Assembly (NCBI RefSeq): GCF_000340215.1 | Contig: NW_006921536.1 | Location: forward strand, 5,106,874-5,170,873 | Direction: 5' to 3' | Origin: Pseudocercospora fijiensis CIRAD86 | Lineage: Eukaryota > Ascomycota > Dothideomycetes > Mycosphaerellales > Mycosphaerellaceae | DNA length: 64,000 nucleotides | Made by a program: the position numbers and the translations under genes | In this document: positions 33,269 through 44,629 of the stretch, in pieces | Position numbering within the stretch: position 1 is the first letter of the stretch | Layout of the letters: every line of letters starts with the position of its first letter | The notes under the pieces: generated by a model | Database searches by the model: none | What the model was told of the DNA's origin: nothing | Seen by the model: the letters and a program-made list of their open reading frames with translations, nothing else

Positions 33269-35187
33269 GAAGGTCTCAAGGGTCGAATGCATCAAGTCCT
33301 TCTGAGGTGACGGGCATGTTCGGTTTCACCAAGTCTTCAAGAGCGCCATGGTTTCAATTAAAGCTCGTAACCAGAGCTTCCGAGGGATCCCGTTCCGAAA
33401 CCCAGCATGGAGAAGTCATCATCACGTAGATTGGGAAAGACGGTGCCTGCTCAGGACCGGAAGAAGGGACTCCATGTGATCTCTTGCTTGCTTTTCCGCT
33501 CCCGCATGTCAAGAATCTTTTGCAAGTCATTCGCTGCTGGGACGAACCTGAATTTTTCCGATGGGAGGATTGACGAGAGGCCAGCACATCGTGCCGAGTA
33601 TCAAGCAGTGTGTGGGGAGCAGAGGCAGCAGAGAGACAGCAGACGTTGTAATCCTGCAGACTCGCATCGGTGATTGTGTCGTGCCAAGTATCTTTCAGAG
33701 GCTGCTCCTCCGCTCACATGCCTGAGTCACAGACCAGGACGGGGTTTTGTGGCGAGGATTGCACGTTGTCGGCGCCAGTCGGGGTGTTGTCGATCTGGCA
33801 GTGTTATCTTGTCAAGCATTGTCGGCCTGATCGCTTGGGACTGTGGTCGTTCTGGTTAGATGCCCAAGCCGACTGTGTTGTGAGCAGCTCCGCCGTGTTG
33901 GGGTGGCGAGCGTGGTTGTAACTGATGGATGATGCTCCGTGGAGAGCCGTCCATTTGGAGGTTCTGTCATGGCGATCGGTGGCGAGTGTGAGCATAGCAT
34001 CGAGGGCGATGGAGCATGCGTTGCGAGGGGCGCGTGGTTGTGGTGGTAGGCGCGGAAGGGGAAGATCGCGTCGGCGATGAGCCTGCCCCCGAAGGCTTGC
34101 ACAGCAGCATAGCGCCTGCAGTGCCGACTCATGAGGAGGAGGAGGAAAAGCGTCTGTCGCTGCCCGTGATACATCACGAAGGAGTCGCGATGCCACCGTG
34201 GCATGGTACCTGTCTGTCCGCGGTCAAAATGTTCTCATGGCCGCCGAAGCGTGCCGACGCTCGCGGAGCCATCTGAGCGGCCATCTGACGGTCCCAACAC
34301 CATGTGCAGCATACTGGGGAAGGAATGAATGCAATGAGTGCAATGGATGGCCACAAACACTCTTGAATGAGGTTAGCTACGGGAATAACACAGCAGAACA
34401 AGTGATGTTGCAACAAGCTCTGAACTCAGCGGGCGTTGCCGGCCTTTCCGAACCTCACTGCTCCCTCCGCTCCCTCGACCACTATGCTTCGGATCACATG
34501 TCTCGCTCATGCTTCAGGTCTTCGAAGACCGTGATGACTGACACGGTAAGGTCCAGCTCCCAGAATAGCGCTGTCCTGCGCTGTGATCATCGCTCTAGGC
34601 GTGGTCAAGCTGGTAGCATCCGATGCAACGCTCTTTCGACATGACCGAACCTCCACCAACACGATGCACCATCCGAACTCGAGCCGTATTACAGCACGTG
34701 TAAGACTAGCCCCTTCTGTGGGCTGTTCTGCCCTTGTTCAGCAGGATTAGCAAGTCGACGACAGGATAAGAGGCATTCTGGGTTGTTGTTCGGTTCTGGG
34801 GCGTCGCCGCCGCCGAGCCGCCGCCCGCGACATGGGACATGGGCGACCACAGCAGTTTCTGCCAGACAACAACGATATTTGGGCGATAAGGAGGGAATTG
34901 GCGGAGCAGACTGCCTCGCAAGCTGACTGGCGGCGTCGACTTCCCATTTGTCTCACAAGAGGAGGACAGAGATCGGAGATGCTGCGACCTTGGAACCCTT
35001 GCCATAGCACCTCGTGTTGACCTCGTGGGGTGGCAGCCGGGTTCTCCCAGCATGCCCAAAGAACTGGTGACCATCAGATGAGCGTCGTATAGAGCAGGCC
35101 ATGTGCCGTGCTCACCTCACCGCCATTGACTCTGACTGAACAATATCTCCGTATGACCGCAGATCGTACCCGAGAGGCAGTGACAAG
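33269..35187. other. Intergenic, including the 5' flank of the MFS gene
   Basis: About 1.9 kb with many overlapping short frames on both strands and none convincing. The last few hundred bases are the promoter region of the transporter at 35,188. No specific element could be marked. Confidence 0.5.
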
Positions 35188-36732
35188 ATGGACACTTCTG
35201 AGAAGCTCGCCAGCCAGACTGTGTACTCAGCGCACAGTCTCACCGGCAGAGATGTCGAAACGCACCAGATCAGACTGCAAGATGCCGACGAAGCTGCCAA
35301 ATTCGTCGCTGGCTTCGATCGTGTTGTCACTGAAGAGGAGAGTCGTCGAGTAAAGAGAAAGATCGACTTACATTTGATGCCGCTGCTCATGGCTGTGTAC
35401 TTCGTGCAGTTCCTGGACAAGACCACATTGGGCGCGTCTTCGATTCTTGGGCTGATCGAGGACAACAGCCTGTCGAAGAACCAATACAACTGGCTGGGCA
35501 CAATATTTTACTTGGCATACCTGGTCTTCGAATGGCCGCAGAATCTTGGTCTCCAGCGATTTCCGCCCGCGAAGTGGATGGCCGGCAATATTTTGATCTG
35601 GGCTGTTGTGTTATGCACTACGGCAGCAGCCTCGAACTTTGCCGGACTTTTCATCTGTCGTCTGCTCATGGGTGCTTGCGAAGGTACCATTACTGCTGGG
35701 TTCATGATCTTGACCAGCATGTTCTATACACATGCTGAGACTATGCCACGATATTCATACTGGTCTTTGATGAATGCCGTGGCTTCGATCGTTTCTGGCT
35801 TGTTGTCATTCGGCGTATATCATGTTGACGAGAAGGTTATTGCTCCGTGGAAGCTGTTCTTCATTATCACTGGCGGTATTACTCTGTTCGTCGGCTTTTG
35901 CTTCTGGTACTTTGTTCCGGACAATCCAATGAAGGCAAGCTTCTTGACAAAGGAAGAGAAGCTCATCGCTATTGCTCGGCTCCGGAATCAAAGTACTGGT
36001 GTCGAGAACAAGACCTGGAAACGAGAACAGTTCATCGAAGCCTTGACTGACTGGAAGGTCTGGGCCTTCGCCATATATGGTGCCGTGAGCAATATCTCAA
36101 ACTCGATGGGAAACATGACTGGCTTGATCATTGAATCGTTCGGCTTTACCACCGAGCAGACAACCTTGCTGAATTGTGTCAATGGTGTGATGGAGGGCGT
36201 GGCCATTCTTTCAGCCGTCTGGCTGTTCAAGAAGTATCCGAACTCCCGAGCATATCTCGGCGCTTGGTATGCCTTGCCCAACATCGTTTCAGGTATCCTC
36301 CTGGTTGCCTTGCCCTGGTCAGCTCAAGGTGCCCTGTTGTTCGCAATGTACATCAGCTTTTGGGGCGGTCCAGACTTCATCTTCGCAATGGCCTGGCTCA
36401 TGGCCACTACTGCTGGGCACACAAAAAAGACGACTGCCAATGCCATGCTCTTCATCGGGTACTGTCTTGGCAATCTTCTCAGCCCCCAAATGTGGAGAGG
36501 GAAATATGCTCCGCGCTATTACCTTCCATGGGGTATCATCCTTGGTACGTATGTGGCCCGGCCAATCATGCTGCTCGTCATGCGGTACTACATGGTGAAA
36601 GAGAATCAGCGTCGTGATGCTCTGGGCCATGATAAGGTCGAAAAGTTCTTTGATGAGCATGGCCAAGAGGTCGATCCAACCTTCCTGGACATTACCGACA
36701 AGGAAAACATGGCATTCCGGTACCAATTATGA
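35188..36732 (+). CDS. MFS transporter, Dal5/allantoate permease (anion:cation symporter) family
   Basis: A single exon of 514 codons. The cytosolic N-terminus of about 60 residues leads into a first membrane helix, HLMPLLMAVYFVQFLDKTTLGASS. This has the conserved start of Dal5-like permeases (L.P.L...Y..Q.LDK...). The helix 2-3 loop has NLGLQRFPPAKWMAGN and helix 4 the FICRLLMGACEGTITAGF motif. A central loop follows residue 250 (VPDNPMKASFLTKEEKLIAIARLR, very typical of the family). Six further helices are followed by a charged C-terminal tail. Length matches the family (about 500-540). Members import ureides, nicotinate, pantothenate, biotin or similar carboxylates at the plasma membrane; the substrate here cannot be told. 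It stands alone in a gene-poor stretch. Confidence 0.93.
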   Translation: MDTSEKLASQTVYSAHSLTGRDVETHQIRLQDADEAAKFVAGFDRVVTEEESRRVKRKIDLHLMPLLMAVYFVQFLDKTTLGASSILGLIEDNSLSKNQYNWLGTIFYLAYLVFEWPQNLGLQRFPPAKWMAGNILIWAVVLCTTAAASNFAGLFICRLLMGACEGTITAGFMILTSMFYTHAETMPRYSYWSLMNAVASIVSGLLSFGVYHVDEKVIAPWKLFFIITGGITLFVGFCFWYFVPDNPMKASFLTKEEKLIAIARLRNQSTGVENKTWKREQFIEALTDWKVWAFAIYGAVSNISNSMGNMTGLIIESFGFTTEQTTLLNCVNGVMEGVAILSAVWLFKKYPNSRAYLGAWYALPNIVSGILLVALPWSAQGALLFAMYISFWGGPDFIFAMAWLMATTAGHTKKTTANAMLFIGYCLGNLLSPQMWRGKYAPRYYLPWGIILGTYVARPIMLLVMRYYMVKENQRRDALGHDKVEKFFDEHGQEVDPTFLDITDKENMAFRYQL

Positions 36733-36922
36733 GCTTCTCTGGCGGCAACAGCTCCGTTGCAGCACGCCGTACAGCTATATCCAGTTGCGATATGCTTACC
36801 TTGGTCGCTGTCTCTTCGAGGAAGCTGTGATGGTAGCGTGAGCGTGCTGGAGGTTCACCAGCCTGCAGCATAGTGCGGCGCCGCTTCTTGCGCGCTGCTG
36901 CGGGCTTGGATATTGGAGGCAT
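36727..36922 (-). CDS. Possible 44-residue basic microprotein
   Basis: The ATG at 36,922 opens MPPISKPAAARKKRRRTMLQ..., a strongly basic, nuclear-type N-terminus. The frame reaches a good donor (aag|gtaagc) at 36,799. A candidate acceptor at 36,739 adds three codons and a stop that overlaps the end of the MFS gene on the other strand. The parts fit but are short, and there is no homology evidence. Confidence 0.2.
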
Positions 36923-37474
36923 GGTTGTGCCTCTCGAACTCGAAACGAGGCAGTCGAGGTGCAGTCACGTATCTGCTCTTCACCTCCACCTCCATCTGAA
37001 CTCGGATGCCCTGAGGCTGCGAACCGTGTGGGTCTTCTGTGAAGCAGCACAGGATGGTGGCGAGCGCGTGGGCGAGCGAAGTCGACATTTCGTCCATGTG
37101 TGTGAATGGTTCTTGGTGGTGTCTTTGCAGATGGCAATGCTTCTTGTACGCGGTTGTGTTGTTGGCAGCAGCGAGTTCGACTTCGCGGGCATCGTACGGG
37201 GAAGCCGCTGAAATCATGCTCAAATTCGCAGCCTTCAAGGAGAACAACTTCAGCAGCACGACACACCACCTACACACAAATCACAACGCTCTCTGAGAAC
37301 TTTTCGTCTGAAGATCACCAATCGCGAGCAAAGGAGCACTGTTGAGAGAGCCATGTCGAAACCATTGGAAGGTGAGCACGAAGATGGCTTTGGCGCTGTT
37401 CACCGCCAGACAAGCCTTCGGTGCAGCAGCAAGGACTAAGCACATCTTTAGAACACCACACAAACACCGCGAAG
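36923..37474. other. Intergenic, no firm feature
   Basis: A minus-strand frame of about 120-140 codons (37,277-36,855) is open, but it has no domain signal. The CA-rich hexamer-like stretch near 37,255-37,290 looks like an untranslated leader. Confidence 0.4.
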
Positions 37475-37675
37475 ATGACCAAAGCAGAGGTCTCCGGCGA
37501 CAAAGAGGCCAGATTCATGCAGAAACTCTGGCAGGAGTGCTTCGCGAAGAAGCTGGTAGATGCTCCTGGGCCACCAAAGTCGAAGGAGGAGAAGCTGCGC
37601 GATGTCAAGAAGCGCCAGCAAGAGAAGAAGCAGAAGGCTCTCCGCAAGGAGAAGGAGGCGCTCGGTATGCTATAG
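37475..37675 (+). CDS. Small charged protein, 66 residues
   Basis: The ATG at 37,475 follows caccgcgaag, a plausible fungal start context. The product is hydrophilic, with FMQKLWQECFAKKLVDAPGP followed by a long basic helix-like tail rich in Lys, Glu and Gln (KSKEEKLRDVKKRQQEKKQK). An alternative overlapping frame from 37,352 could be spliced but has a less protein-like composition. No family is recognised. The amphipathic tail could be a coiled coil or an RNA-binding helix. Confidence 0.4.
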   Translation: MTKAEVSGDKEARFMQKLWQECFAKKLVDAPGPPKSKEEKLRDVKKRQQEKKQKALRKEKEALGML

Positions 37676-38649
37676 AGACACAACGCGTCTACGGTCGCAG
37701 GTCACTGGGCTCGGTAGAAGAATCGATGGCAATGAGATGACAGTGGCTCTCGCGTCTGATCTCACATCCAACCATGAAAACACTTTGCTGCCGCTCACAA
37801 TTGTCCTACTGTCTGTACTGTCCATGTCAGACCTGCTCAATGCTGCTTCCATTGCATGCAATGAGACTTAGCCGTACAGGCCTGCTTCCATGCACGGGAG
37901 GCTGCTCCTGTCTCATCGAAAGGACCAAGACCAGCAAGTTCTAGCAATGGGCTCGCTGTGATTCTGCTTCTATGTCCCACGAACGTCCATTGGCGCCATG
38001 TACGCATGCTATACTCTCGCCCTGGGACTCTGTCTGTGCATCGTGGCCCCGCTGGCTACAGGTCAACTGCAGCACTCTTTCGTCATGGAGACTCCAGCCA
38101 GCAATGAAACCTCGCTGTCATTGTCGTCTGCCGCCCTTGACAATAATCTCCATCCTCTGCACAATGCTAATGGAGCTATGACACCTTGCCATTGACCGTT
38201 ATCTTCCAAGGGACCTCCTACGGCCATTCTGGATGCCTGTGACTGCCTTAACAATAGCGCTCATGATGCTTGCTGGCCAATACAATGCCGTTGCCGGAGC
38301 TTTGGCCAAGAGCGGTGTAGGTTCCTGCCAGACTTGTGTCCAAATTCCACCCTCACACCACCTACCTACCTACTATTGCGAACCTACCATTGGCCAGGCA
38401 GACAATCACCGGCCACAAAGTGAACTTGAGCGCGTGGTCAGTGCAATAGCTCTAGCAGACCCTGCATATCGCTGTCGCTGTCGCGAATGCGAGTATAGGT
38501 CGAGCCTCCTTTCTTGCAACCTCTTCCAAAAACATCCACCAACCCTCCACCACATTCCGGCATCCAAGCAGTTCCACACCTTCCATACCCATCCGACACT
38601 CATCCAAGCTTCCACAACACCATCACCATCATCACCGACATCATCAACA
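37676..38649. other. Intergenic and leader of the 38.65 kb gene
   Basis: No supported gene. From about 38,500 the sequence is C/A/T-rich with few G on the plus strand, typical of a fungal 5' untranslated leader running into the ATG at 38,650. Confidence 0.5.
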
Positions 38650-39769
38650 ATGTCTGACGCAGGATCCAACCAAGAGTATCAGCCAGAGAAGGAGAAGCCA
38701 AAGCGCAAGTCCACCAAGGGTCGCAGCTTGGTTCGCTGGAACCGTATGTCTCCCTCCATGAACACTGTCACGAGCATCCACTGACCATGTCGCAGCCGAC
38801 GAGGACCAGTTGGCGCTGCTCTGCGTCGAGTACATCGTCACCACCCAAGGCGTTCCGCTCGACTGGAATGAGGTCGCCAAAGTCCATTCCGACAACACCT
38901 CCGGCGAAGCAATCAAGCAGCACTTGTCCAAGCTGCGCAAGGCTCGCGAGGAGGCCGACCTTCTAGTTCCACCACCGATTGACCGCAAGTCCACTGCTGC
39001 TCGCAAGGCTCGCGGCCGCAAGCGCAAGGCTGAGACGATTCCCGAAGAGTACGATGGCGTTGACGATGCTCCTACTGCTGCCAAGCCAAAATCGACTTCC
39101 GTCAACAAGTCCGGCTCTCTCCTCTACAACAAGCCAAGCAAGCGTTCCATTAACTTCAAGGCCAAGAAGGCCGCTGCCGCTGCCGCCGCCAAGAAGGAGA
39201 AGGACGTCAAGAACGAGCCAAAATCTGAGTCCGACGCCACCGAGGAGGTCCCAGTCCCAGCCAAGAAGCCAAAAGGCAAGAAGAACCGCAGTGCCGGCCT
39301 TACCGATCTCCCTCCGGTCTCCTCCGCTCAGTCCTCCTTCGATAGCTCTGCTGTCTCCTCCGCTCCATCCTACTACTCCTTCGCTGCCTCCGATCAGACC
39401 ACCGGCATCACTGTGCCACAGCAGAAGGTGGAGACATCCGAGCCCGAGCCCGCCATCATGGAGCAGCAGAACTTCGCCTACGCTCCTCTCGGCGATCCTT
39501 TCCTCGGCGCCGAGCTCCCAACCAGCATGCCCTACGACTATAGCATGGCTGGAGAGGCATTTCTGCCATCGTTCAGTGGACTTGCCACCACTCACACGAA
39601 CGACCTCCGTCTCTTCACCGGCAGCTACGAGTCCGGCGAGTATTCCGGAGCTTACTTTGGCGGTGGAGTCCCAGAAGCACCGCGTCTTGACTGGTTGGGA
39701 GATTCTTTCCCTTCGGGTGAGCAGGGAGAGTTTGGTGAGACGGGAGGAGAGGACTACTCTCTCTTCTAG
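38650..39769 (+). CDS. Myb/SANT-like nuclear protein with Lys-rich and Ser/Pro-rich tail
   Basis: Two exons, 38,650-38,743 and 38,796-39,769, joined across a 52-nt intron (gtatgt...cgcag), giving 355 residues. Residues about 27-85 form a single Myb/SANT-like region: RWNPDEDQLALLCVEYIV, then LDWNEVAKVHSD, then GEAIKQHLSKLRKAREEAD. The regular Trp spacing and a last helix that could read DNA fit the fold. Basic clusters (ARKARGRKRK, KKAAAAAAAKKEKDVK, KKPKGKKNR) suggest nuclear import. The C-terminal half is Ser/Tyr/Pro-rich and acidic, like an activation domain. The function is inferred from the fold only. A decayed tandem array begins about 110 bp after the stop, as with the gene at 25,178. 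Confidence 0.85.
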
Positions 39770-39879
39770 ATTTGTAGTACAGAGAAGAAGCATTGAAAAG
39801 TCCTCTGGGAGGCATTCTGGCATGATTCTATAGGAGATAAGAAGTGGCCTTTTTGGGCTGGAATGTGAACTCTTGAAAT

Positions 39880-42860
39880 GATTACGTATCCTGTTTCTTC
39901 TCCATTTCTCTGGGTAGTTACTGTGCTCGTGAGTTCCTTTTTCGGTGTGTGTGTGTGTCTGATATGCTTAGTGGAGATGGGTCTTATGTGACCTGTTGCG
40001 CGTTCACGTTTACCCATTTCTGTAGCTTCGCTTCGTTACTCGAGGTAATAGTACGCTCGTAAGTTCGTTTTTCGGTGCAGATGTGTCTAGTAAAGTAAGT
40101 GGAGATGGCTTTTGTATAACTCGTTATACGTTCACGTTTACCCATTTCTCTTTCCTCGCTTCGATACTCGAGGTAATAGTACGCACATAAGTTCGTTTTT
40201 CGGTGCAGATGTGTCTAGTAAAGTAAGTAGAGATAGCTTTCATATCACTCCTTGTGCGTTCACATTTACTTAGTCTTTAGCATTTCTGTATCCTCGCTTC
40301 GATACTCGAGGTAGTACTATACTCGTAAGTTCTTTTTTCGGGCTACCTGAAAATTTTAAAGATACGTAGAGATAGCCCTTAAGTAGACGATTGTTCGCTT
40401 ATATAAAGCCGATTTTTAAGTATTCCTATATTCTCGCTCGGCCTAGGAATTACTACTACGCATTTAAGCTCTCTTTTAGGGCTGCCTATAATTTTAAAGG
40501 TACGTAGAGATAGCGGTAGAGTAGACGATCTTTTGCTAATATTAACCCGATTTTTAAAGATTTTTATATTCTCGCTCTAAGTAGGGATTAGTACTACGTA
40601 TTCGAGCTCCCTTTTCGTATTGTCTAGAATTTTAAAGGTACTTAGAGAGGGTACTCGCGTGCACGATCGTCTATTTATACTAATAAATTGCTATACTCTT
40701 TCTCTGCTTGCAGGGGTGTTACTACGCACTTAAATTCTCTTTTCGATATAGCTACGTCGGAGAAGGTATATAGAGATAGTATAGGCGTAGACTCTTGTTC
40801 GTTTAACTCCCTGCGATATTTCAGCAATTTTAGGATTTAGCTCGGACAAAACAAGGCTTCTCAGCCCTCGATGTCGTTTTGCAAGGAACTTATGCCTAGC
40901 GAAGCAGATAGAGATAGTAGTCCGGTAGAATCTTGTTCGCTTACCTCCCTAGAATATTTCAGCATTTTCAGGACTCACCTCCGATAAAACAAGGCTTCTT
41001 AGCACTCCGGGCGTTTTGCAAAGAACTCGTGCCTAGCAAAGTAGGCAGAGACAGTCTTTGGGTGGACTCTGGTTTGTCCACTTCTATGAGGTTTTCGGCA
41101 TTTCTTAGGGTCGATTCCGACAAGACGGAGGTTTCTCAGCCCCCCGTGTGTATTGCGAGCTCTTCATGTCTTAAAAAAAGGTAGAGATAGTCTTCGGGTG
41201 GACTCTGGTTTGTCCACTTCTATGAGGTTTCCCGCATTTATTGGGCCTCGACTCCGATAAGAAGGGGTTTCTCAGCTGTCTATATCTATTGCGAGCTCCT
41301 CATGGTTTGGAAAAAAAATTGCAGAGATGGCGGTTAGGTGGAATACTCGTAGTTGCTTACTTCGATTGAATTTCAGGATTCTTTACAGTTCAGCTCCCAA
41401 AAATCGAAGGTTGTAAGGCTTCCAGATCATTTCGCGAGGTACCTTACCTCGAATAATGAGTCGAGATGGCCTCTAGATAGGCCGAAACTTGTCCAATTTT
41501 CTGCGATTCCCAGAACGACTTCCATAAATTGCGCGTTCTCCGTGTTATTCTGCGAGTCACTTGTGCTTTCAATTTCATTTGCTGAGATGGGAGCGCTTAC
41601 GTGGTACAGCACCGCCGTTATTGCCGTGTCCCAAAGTTCGAAAAGGTTGTCCTCTTGGCAGAGTTATATCGCCTTCGAAGCGTGGTGCTAGCGCGTCCGC
41701 AGCTGGGCGTCGTGAATCATCTGCGTGAACGTCTCTCGCGGCAAGAGAGTCTCCGTGCGAGGTGTTTGGTGGTGTGTTCTAGGCGGCTGAAGCAGCGGCT
41801 ACTCTCGCCGTTGCTTCGGCGAAGTTGATTTCTCTGGCAAGTCCGGTATTGTCGTCAAGTCTGTGGCGGGTAGCTAGGATGAGGAATTTCGCGTAAGTTA
41901 GTGCTCGTCCACTTTGTCCCGATTTGTAATCGTTTTCGAGCTTCGACTCTGAGGCATTATGTATAGCCGAGCTCTTCAGCATCTATGCTTCCAACCATGT
42001 TTCGAGAAAGCCTTCGAGAAAACTCCTGTTCATCTGCCTTCTTGTGGTTTTAGCATTTCTATGCCTCGACTCCTAGACATAAGGTGTTTCAGAGCCCTCC
42101 AGTTCCGCCGGCGAGGCATTTGTACCGTGGACTATATCTCGAGAAGGCCATACAGTTGACCGAGACTTGTCCAAATTTGCTTGGATTTCAACGGGCTTTC
42201 GAGCTTCAGCTCCAGTAGGCAGGCGGGACTAAGCTCTTCGCGTTCTTTGAGAAGCATTCGCGTTTTCGATTACGTCTCGAAATAGCATCAAAGTAGACCA
42301 TCGCTTGCTAACCTCCACCTGGTTGATTTTTGGAGGTTTGAGCTTCGACTCTGAGGAAGCGGGCTAGACTGAGCTCTTCGCGTTCTTTTGCAAGGTTTCT
42401 GAACTCTGGCCAAAGTAGTGCTCTGGTGGCATTCCACACGCCCACACTCTCTAAAATCTCCAAGCTTCGGCTACAGGTAGTTGGCTGGGATCGAGCTCTC
42501 CGCTTATTCTTGCAACCCACTTGTGCTTGCGATTGTAGTTCGAGATGGCCCATATGTGGAGTATTGTTCGCTGACATTCACGCGACCTTTTGTGATGTTC
42601 GAGCATCGACTCCATGGAGCCAAGCCGGACTGAGCTCTTCGCATTCTTTGTGAGGTACTGGTAATTTGGACCTTGTCTCGAGATGGTTCTTTGCAATACG
42701 AGCATATCGTCCTGGCTTCTGCGCTTCTTGAGCCTCGACTCTGGTCGTGCTTTGACCTCCTTTCGGAGAGACTTGCGTTCTCATAGCCTGTTCGCAGTGC
42801 TGCTAGCCTTCTGCGAAACCAGGTATTGTGCTCAAGGATGAGGAGGTGTTGATGGCTGAA
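39880..42860 (+). repeat. Decayed tandem array 2 (period about 125-135 bp), partly RIP-mutated
   Basis: Early units (39,880-40,330) share cgcttcgatactcgaggtaatagtacgc, gtaagttcgtttttcgg, tgcagatgtgtctagtaaagtaag and gttcacgtttacccattt. Middle units (40,340-40,700) share tacgtagagatagc, gtagacgat, ccgatttttaa and tatattctcgctc. Later units (40,800-42,800) share cagagatagtcttcgggtgg, ttgtccacttctatgag, cgactccgataa and gagctcttcgcgttctt. CA/TG is strongly depleted between about 40,040 and 40,830 and returns to normal after that. No unrelated insert was seen. Non-coding. Confidence 0.7.
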
Positions 42861-42887
42861 GGTGTTGTCACTTGCCAAGCCTTGCCT

Positions 42888-42913
42888 CGTGTTCGTGTTC
42901 GTGTTCGTGTTCG
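42888..42913 (+). repeat. (CGTGTT)n microsatellite
   Basis: Four tandem hexamers cgtgtt, slightly trimmed at the ends, just after the end of array 2. Confidence 0.85.
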
Positions 42914-43573
42914 GTTGCTAATGCTTTCCTTGGCCTTTCCGACTTGTACTGTATTGCAATCTTAGCCATTTGCTTGAACGACAAAGGACTTCGCGCCTTG
43001 CTGAAATATCGCCACGTCTGAGCCGCGCTTGGGGATACCATACAATATGAGGGTTAAACTTTTGGATGCAGCTGTTGAGTCCATTCCCATTGCCAAACGC
43101 GATCTGTGAGTCGCGTATTCATGACGACTTGCTCGCCCGCGATCGCGCGCTGGTCACCAGGGCAATAGAAAAAGCCGGAGAGCTGTAGCCAATCGACTTG
43201 ATATCATTTGGGTCAAGGACGGCAATGGACGGCCGAGATGAGCTGAAGCATATTGGCGACATATGAAGGCGGATGAGCCAGGGAAAAGACGTTTCCATAT
43301 CGCCAACAACGCATTTGCAACAAGTCAGAGTAGTATTCCTGCAGGCTCCCAAAAGTGAACCAGAAATGACGATACAAGCATGTCTTCTGGCACCAGGACG
43401 TAACTAATCACGTGCTGCAGTAACGGTAGCCTTGGAGCAGCCCTGTCACTCGCCTAGCTCTCCCTTTCACGCCAAAGGCCATAAGTAGGATCTTTGCCTC
43501 GGCATTTCCAGCGCTGCGATGCGACTGAAGCATATGCACAGAACCAGGATACTTGGGCGAAGACGTGTCCACT
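42914..43573. other. Intergenic, no supported feature
   Basis: Open frames on the minus strand (about 77 codons at 43,352-43,119 and 171 codons from 43,969) lack domain or splice support. Confidence 0.4.
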
Positions 43574-43846
43574 ATGATTCACGCGAAAGCACAGAAGCCA
43601 TTCAGCGCTCTGCAGACACGGCGGATCTATGACAAGGCGTATCATGACAGGTCCATGTCTATGCTTTACACCAGCAGAATGTATGAATATGTTAATCAAG
43701 AACGCGAGAGCTTCATTAGTCCCGGGTCGTCTTGGCGACACATGTCTTACAGCAGTGAGGCGCAGCCGAAACCGATTTGTATAGAAGCAGCTTCTAAATG
43801 GAACGAAGGCACAAGAAGGACTCGCGGAAGGCATTTTGATTCTTAG
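43574..43846 (+). CDS. Possible small protein, unrecognised
   Basis: A 90-codon frame from the ATG at 43,574. It is rich in Ser, Tyr, Arg and Met (RRIYDKAYHDRSMSMLYTSR, YEYVNQERESFISPGSSW). The composition is protein-like and soluble. No motif is recognised. It ends about 130 bp before the assembly gap, so it could also be an exon of a larger gene. Confidence 0.25.
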   Translation: MIHAKAQKPFSALQTRRIYDKAYHDRSMSMLYTSRMYEYVNQERESFISPGSSWRHMSYSSEAQPKPICIEAASKWNEGTRRTRGRHFDS

Positions 43847-43973
43847 CATTGCATGCCCATTGCAATACCTTCGACGATGATACAAAATAGCATAACACAA
43901 GTATACAACAACAAGCATACCCAAAACCCATCCAACCGGCTCAATTACCCGTTTCCTATCGGTTCCCACTATC

Positions 43974-44073
43974 NNNNNNNNNNNNNNNNNNNNNNNNNNN
44001 NNNNNNNNNNNNNNNNNNNNNNNNNNNNNNNNNNNNNNNNNNNNNNNNNNNNNNNNNNNNNNNNNNNNNNNNN
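43974..44073. other. Assembly gap (100 N)
   Basis: Exactly 100 N, the usual placeholder for a gap of unknown length. Sequence on the two sides need not be adjacent by the stated distance. Confidence 0.99.
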
Positions 44074-44096
44074 AATGGTCCCAGGCTATACCCTAC

Positions 44097-44202
44097 CCCA
44101 TTGTTGTTTGATGTAGTCTTTTTCGGCTTCAGTGTAAGCTGGGCTTGAAGTGGTGGTGTTGTTGGAGGGCTGATTGTTGGTGGTTGGGTTTTGGGAAGGC
44201 AT
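44097..44202 (-). CDS. First exon of a gene truncated by the assembly gap
   Basis: The ATG at 44,202 starts an Asn/Thr/Ser-rich N-terminus followed by PAYTEAEKDYIKQQWG, which reads like a structured helix. The frame meets a stop unless a donor (ggg|gtaggg at 44,096) is used. The intron would then run into the gap, so the rest of the gene is missing. The upstream (CCA)n tract would be in its untranslated leader. Unrecognised. Confidence 0.4.
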
Positions 44203-44213
44203 GGTTTGTTTGC

Positions 44214-44250
44214 TTGGTGGTGGTGGTGGTGGTGGTGGTAGTGGTGGTGG
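44214..44250 (+). repeat. (TGG)n / (CCA)n microsatellite
   Basis: About twelve tgg units with one tag interruption, directly upstream of the minus-strand ATG at 44,202. Confidence 0.9.
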
Positions 44251-44629
44251 CGTTGATGCGGGATTGGTGGTTTGCGAGGAAGAGAGGTATGGTGGATGTG
44301 GGTTTGTTTGTTATATAGACCTGCGGGGAAGGAAGGAGGAGTGGGTTGTTTCAAGTTTGTCGAGCCGAGCCTTCGGTTTGAGTTATTGTGTGACTTCCCG
44401 ATGCCGCTCGCGAGTTCCTGCATTCTTGTGCGTTTTCTTTCTAGGCAATGACTCGTCGATGGCCAAGAATACTCAAGCATCATTGAATGACAACTGCAGA
44501 GTATGGCAGATGATGGATGTCGTGTACTAGGCCATTGGCAATCCGCGCAATTGAGATGCAGTTTCATTATGATCATTCATGCTACGCAACGCTATGTATG
44601 CTGAATATTGACGCAGTAAAGATTCTAAA

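Noticed and set aside
38963..39823. Long open frames of 284-286 codons on both strands over the Myb-like gene
   Set aside because: Shadows of the real second exon. They are Leu/Gly- or Pro/Ser/Arg-rich and have no start context.
43454..43969. 171-codon minus-strand frame next to the gap
   Set aside because: Cys/Arg/His-rich composition without domain. It opposes a more protein-like frame on the plus strand.
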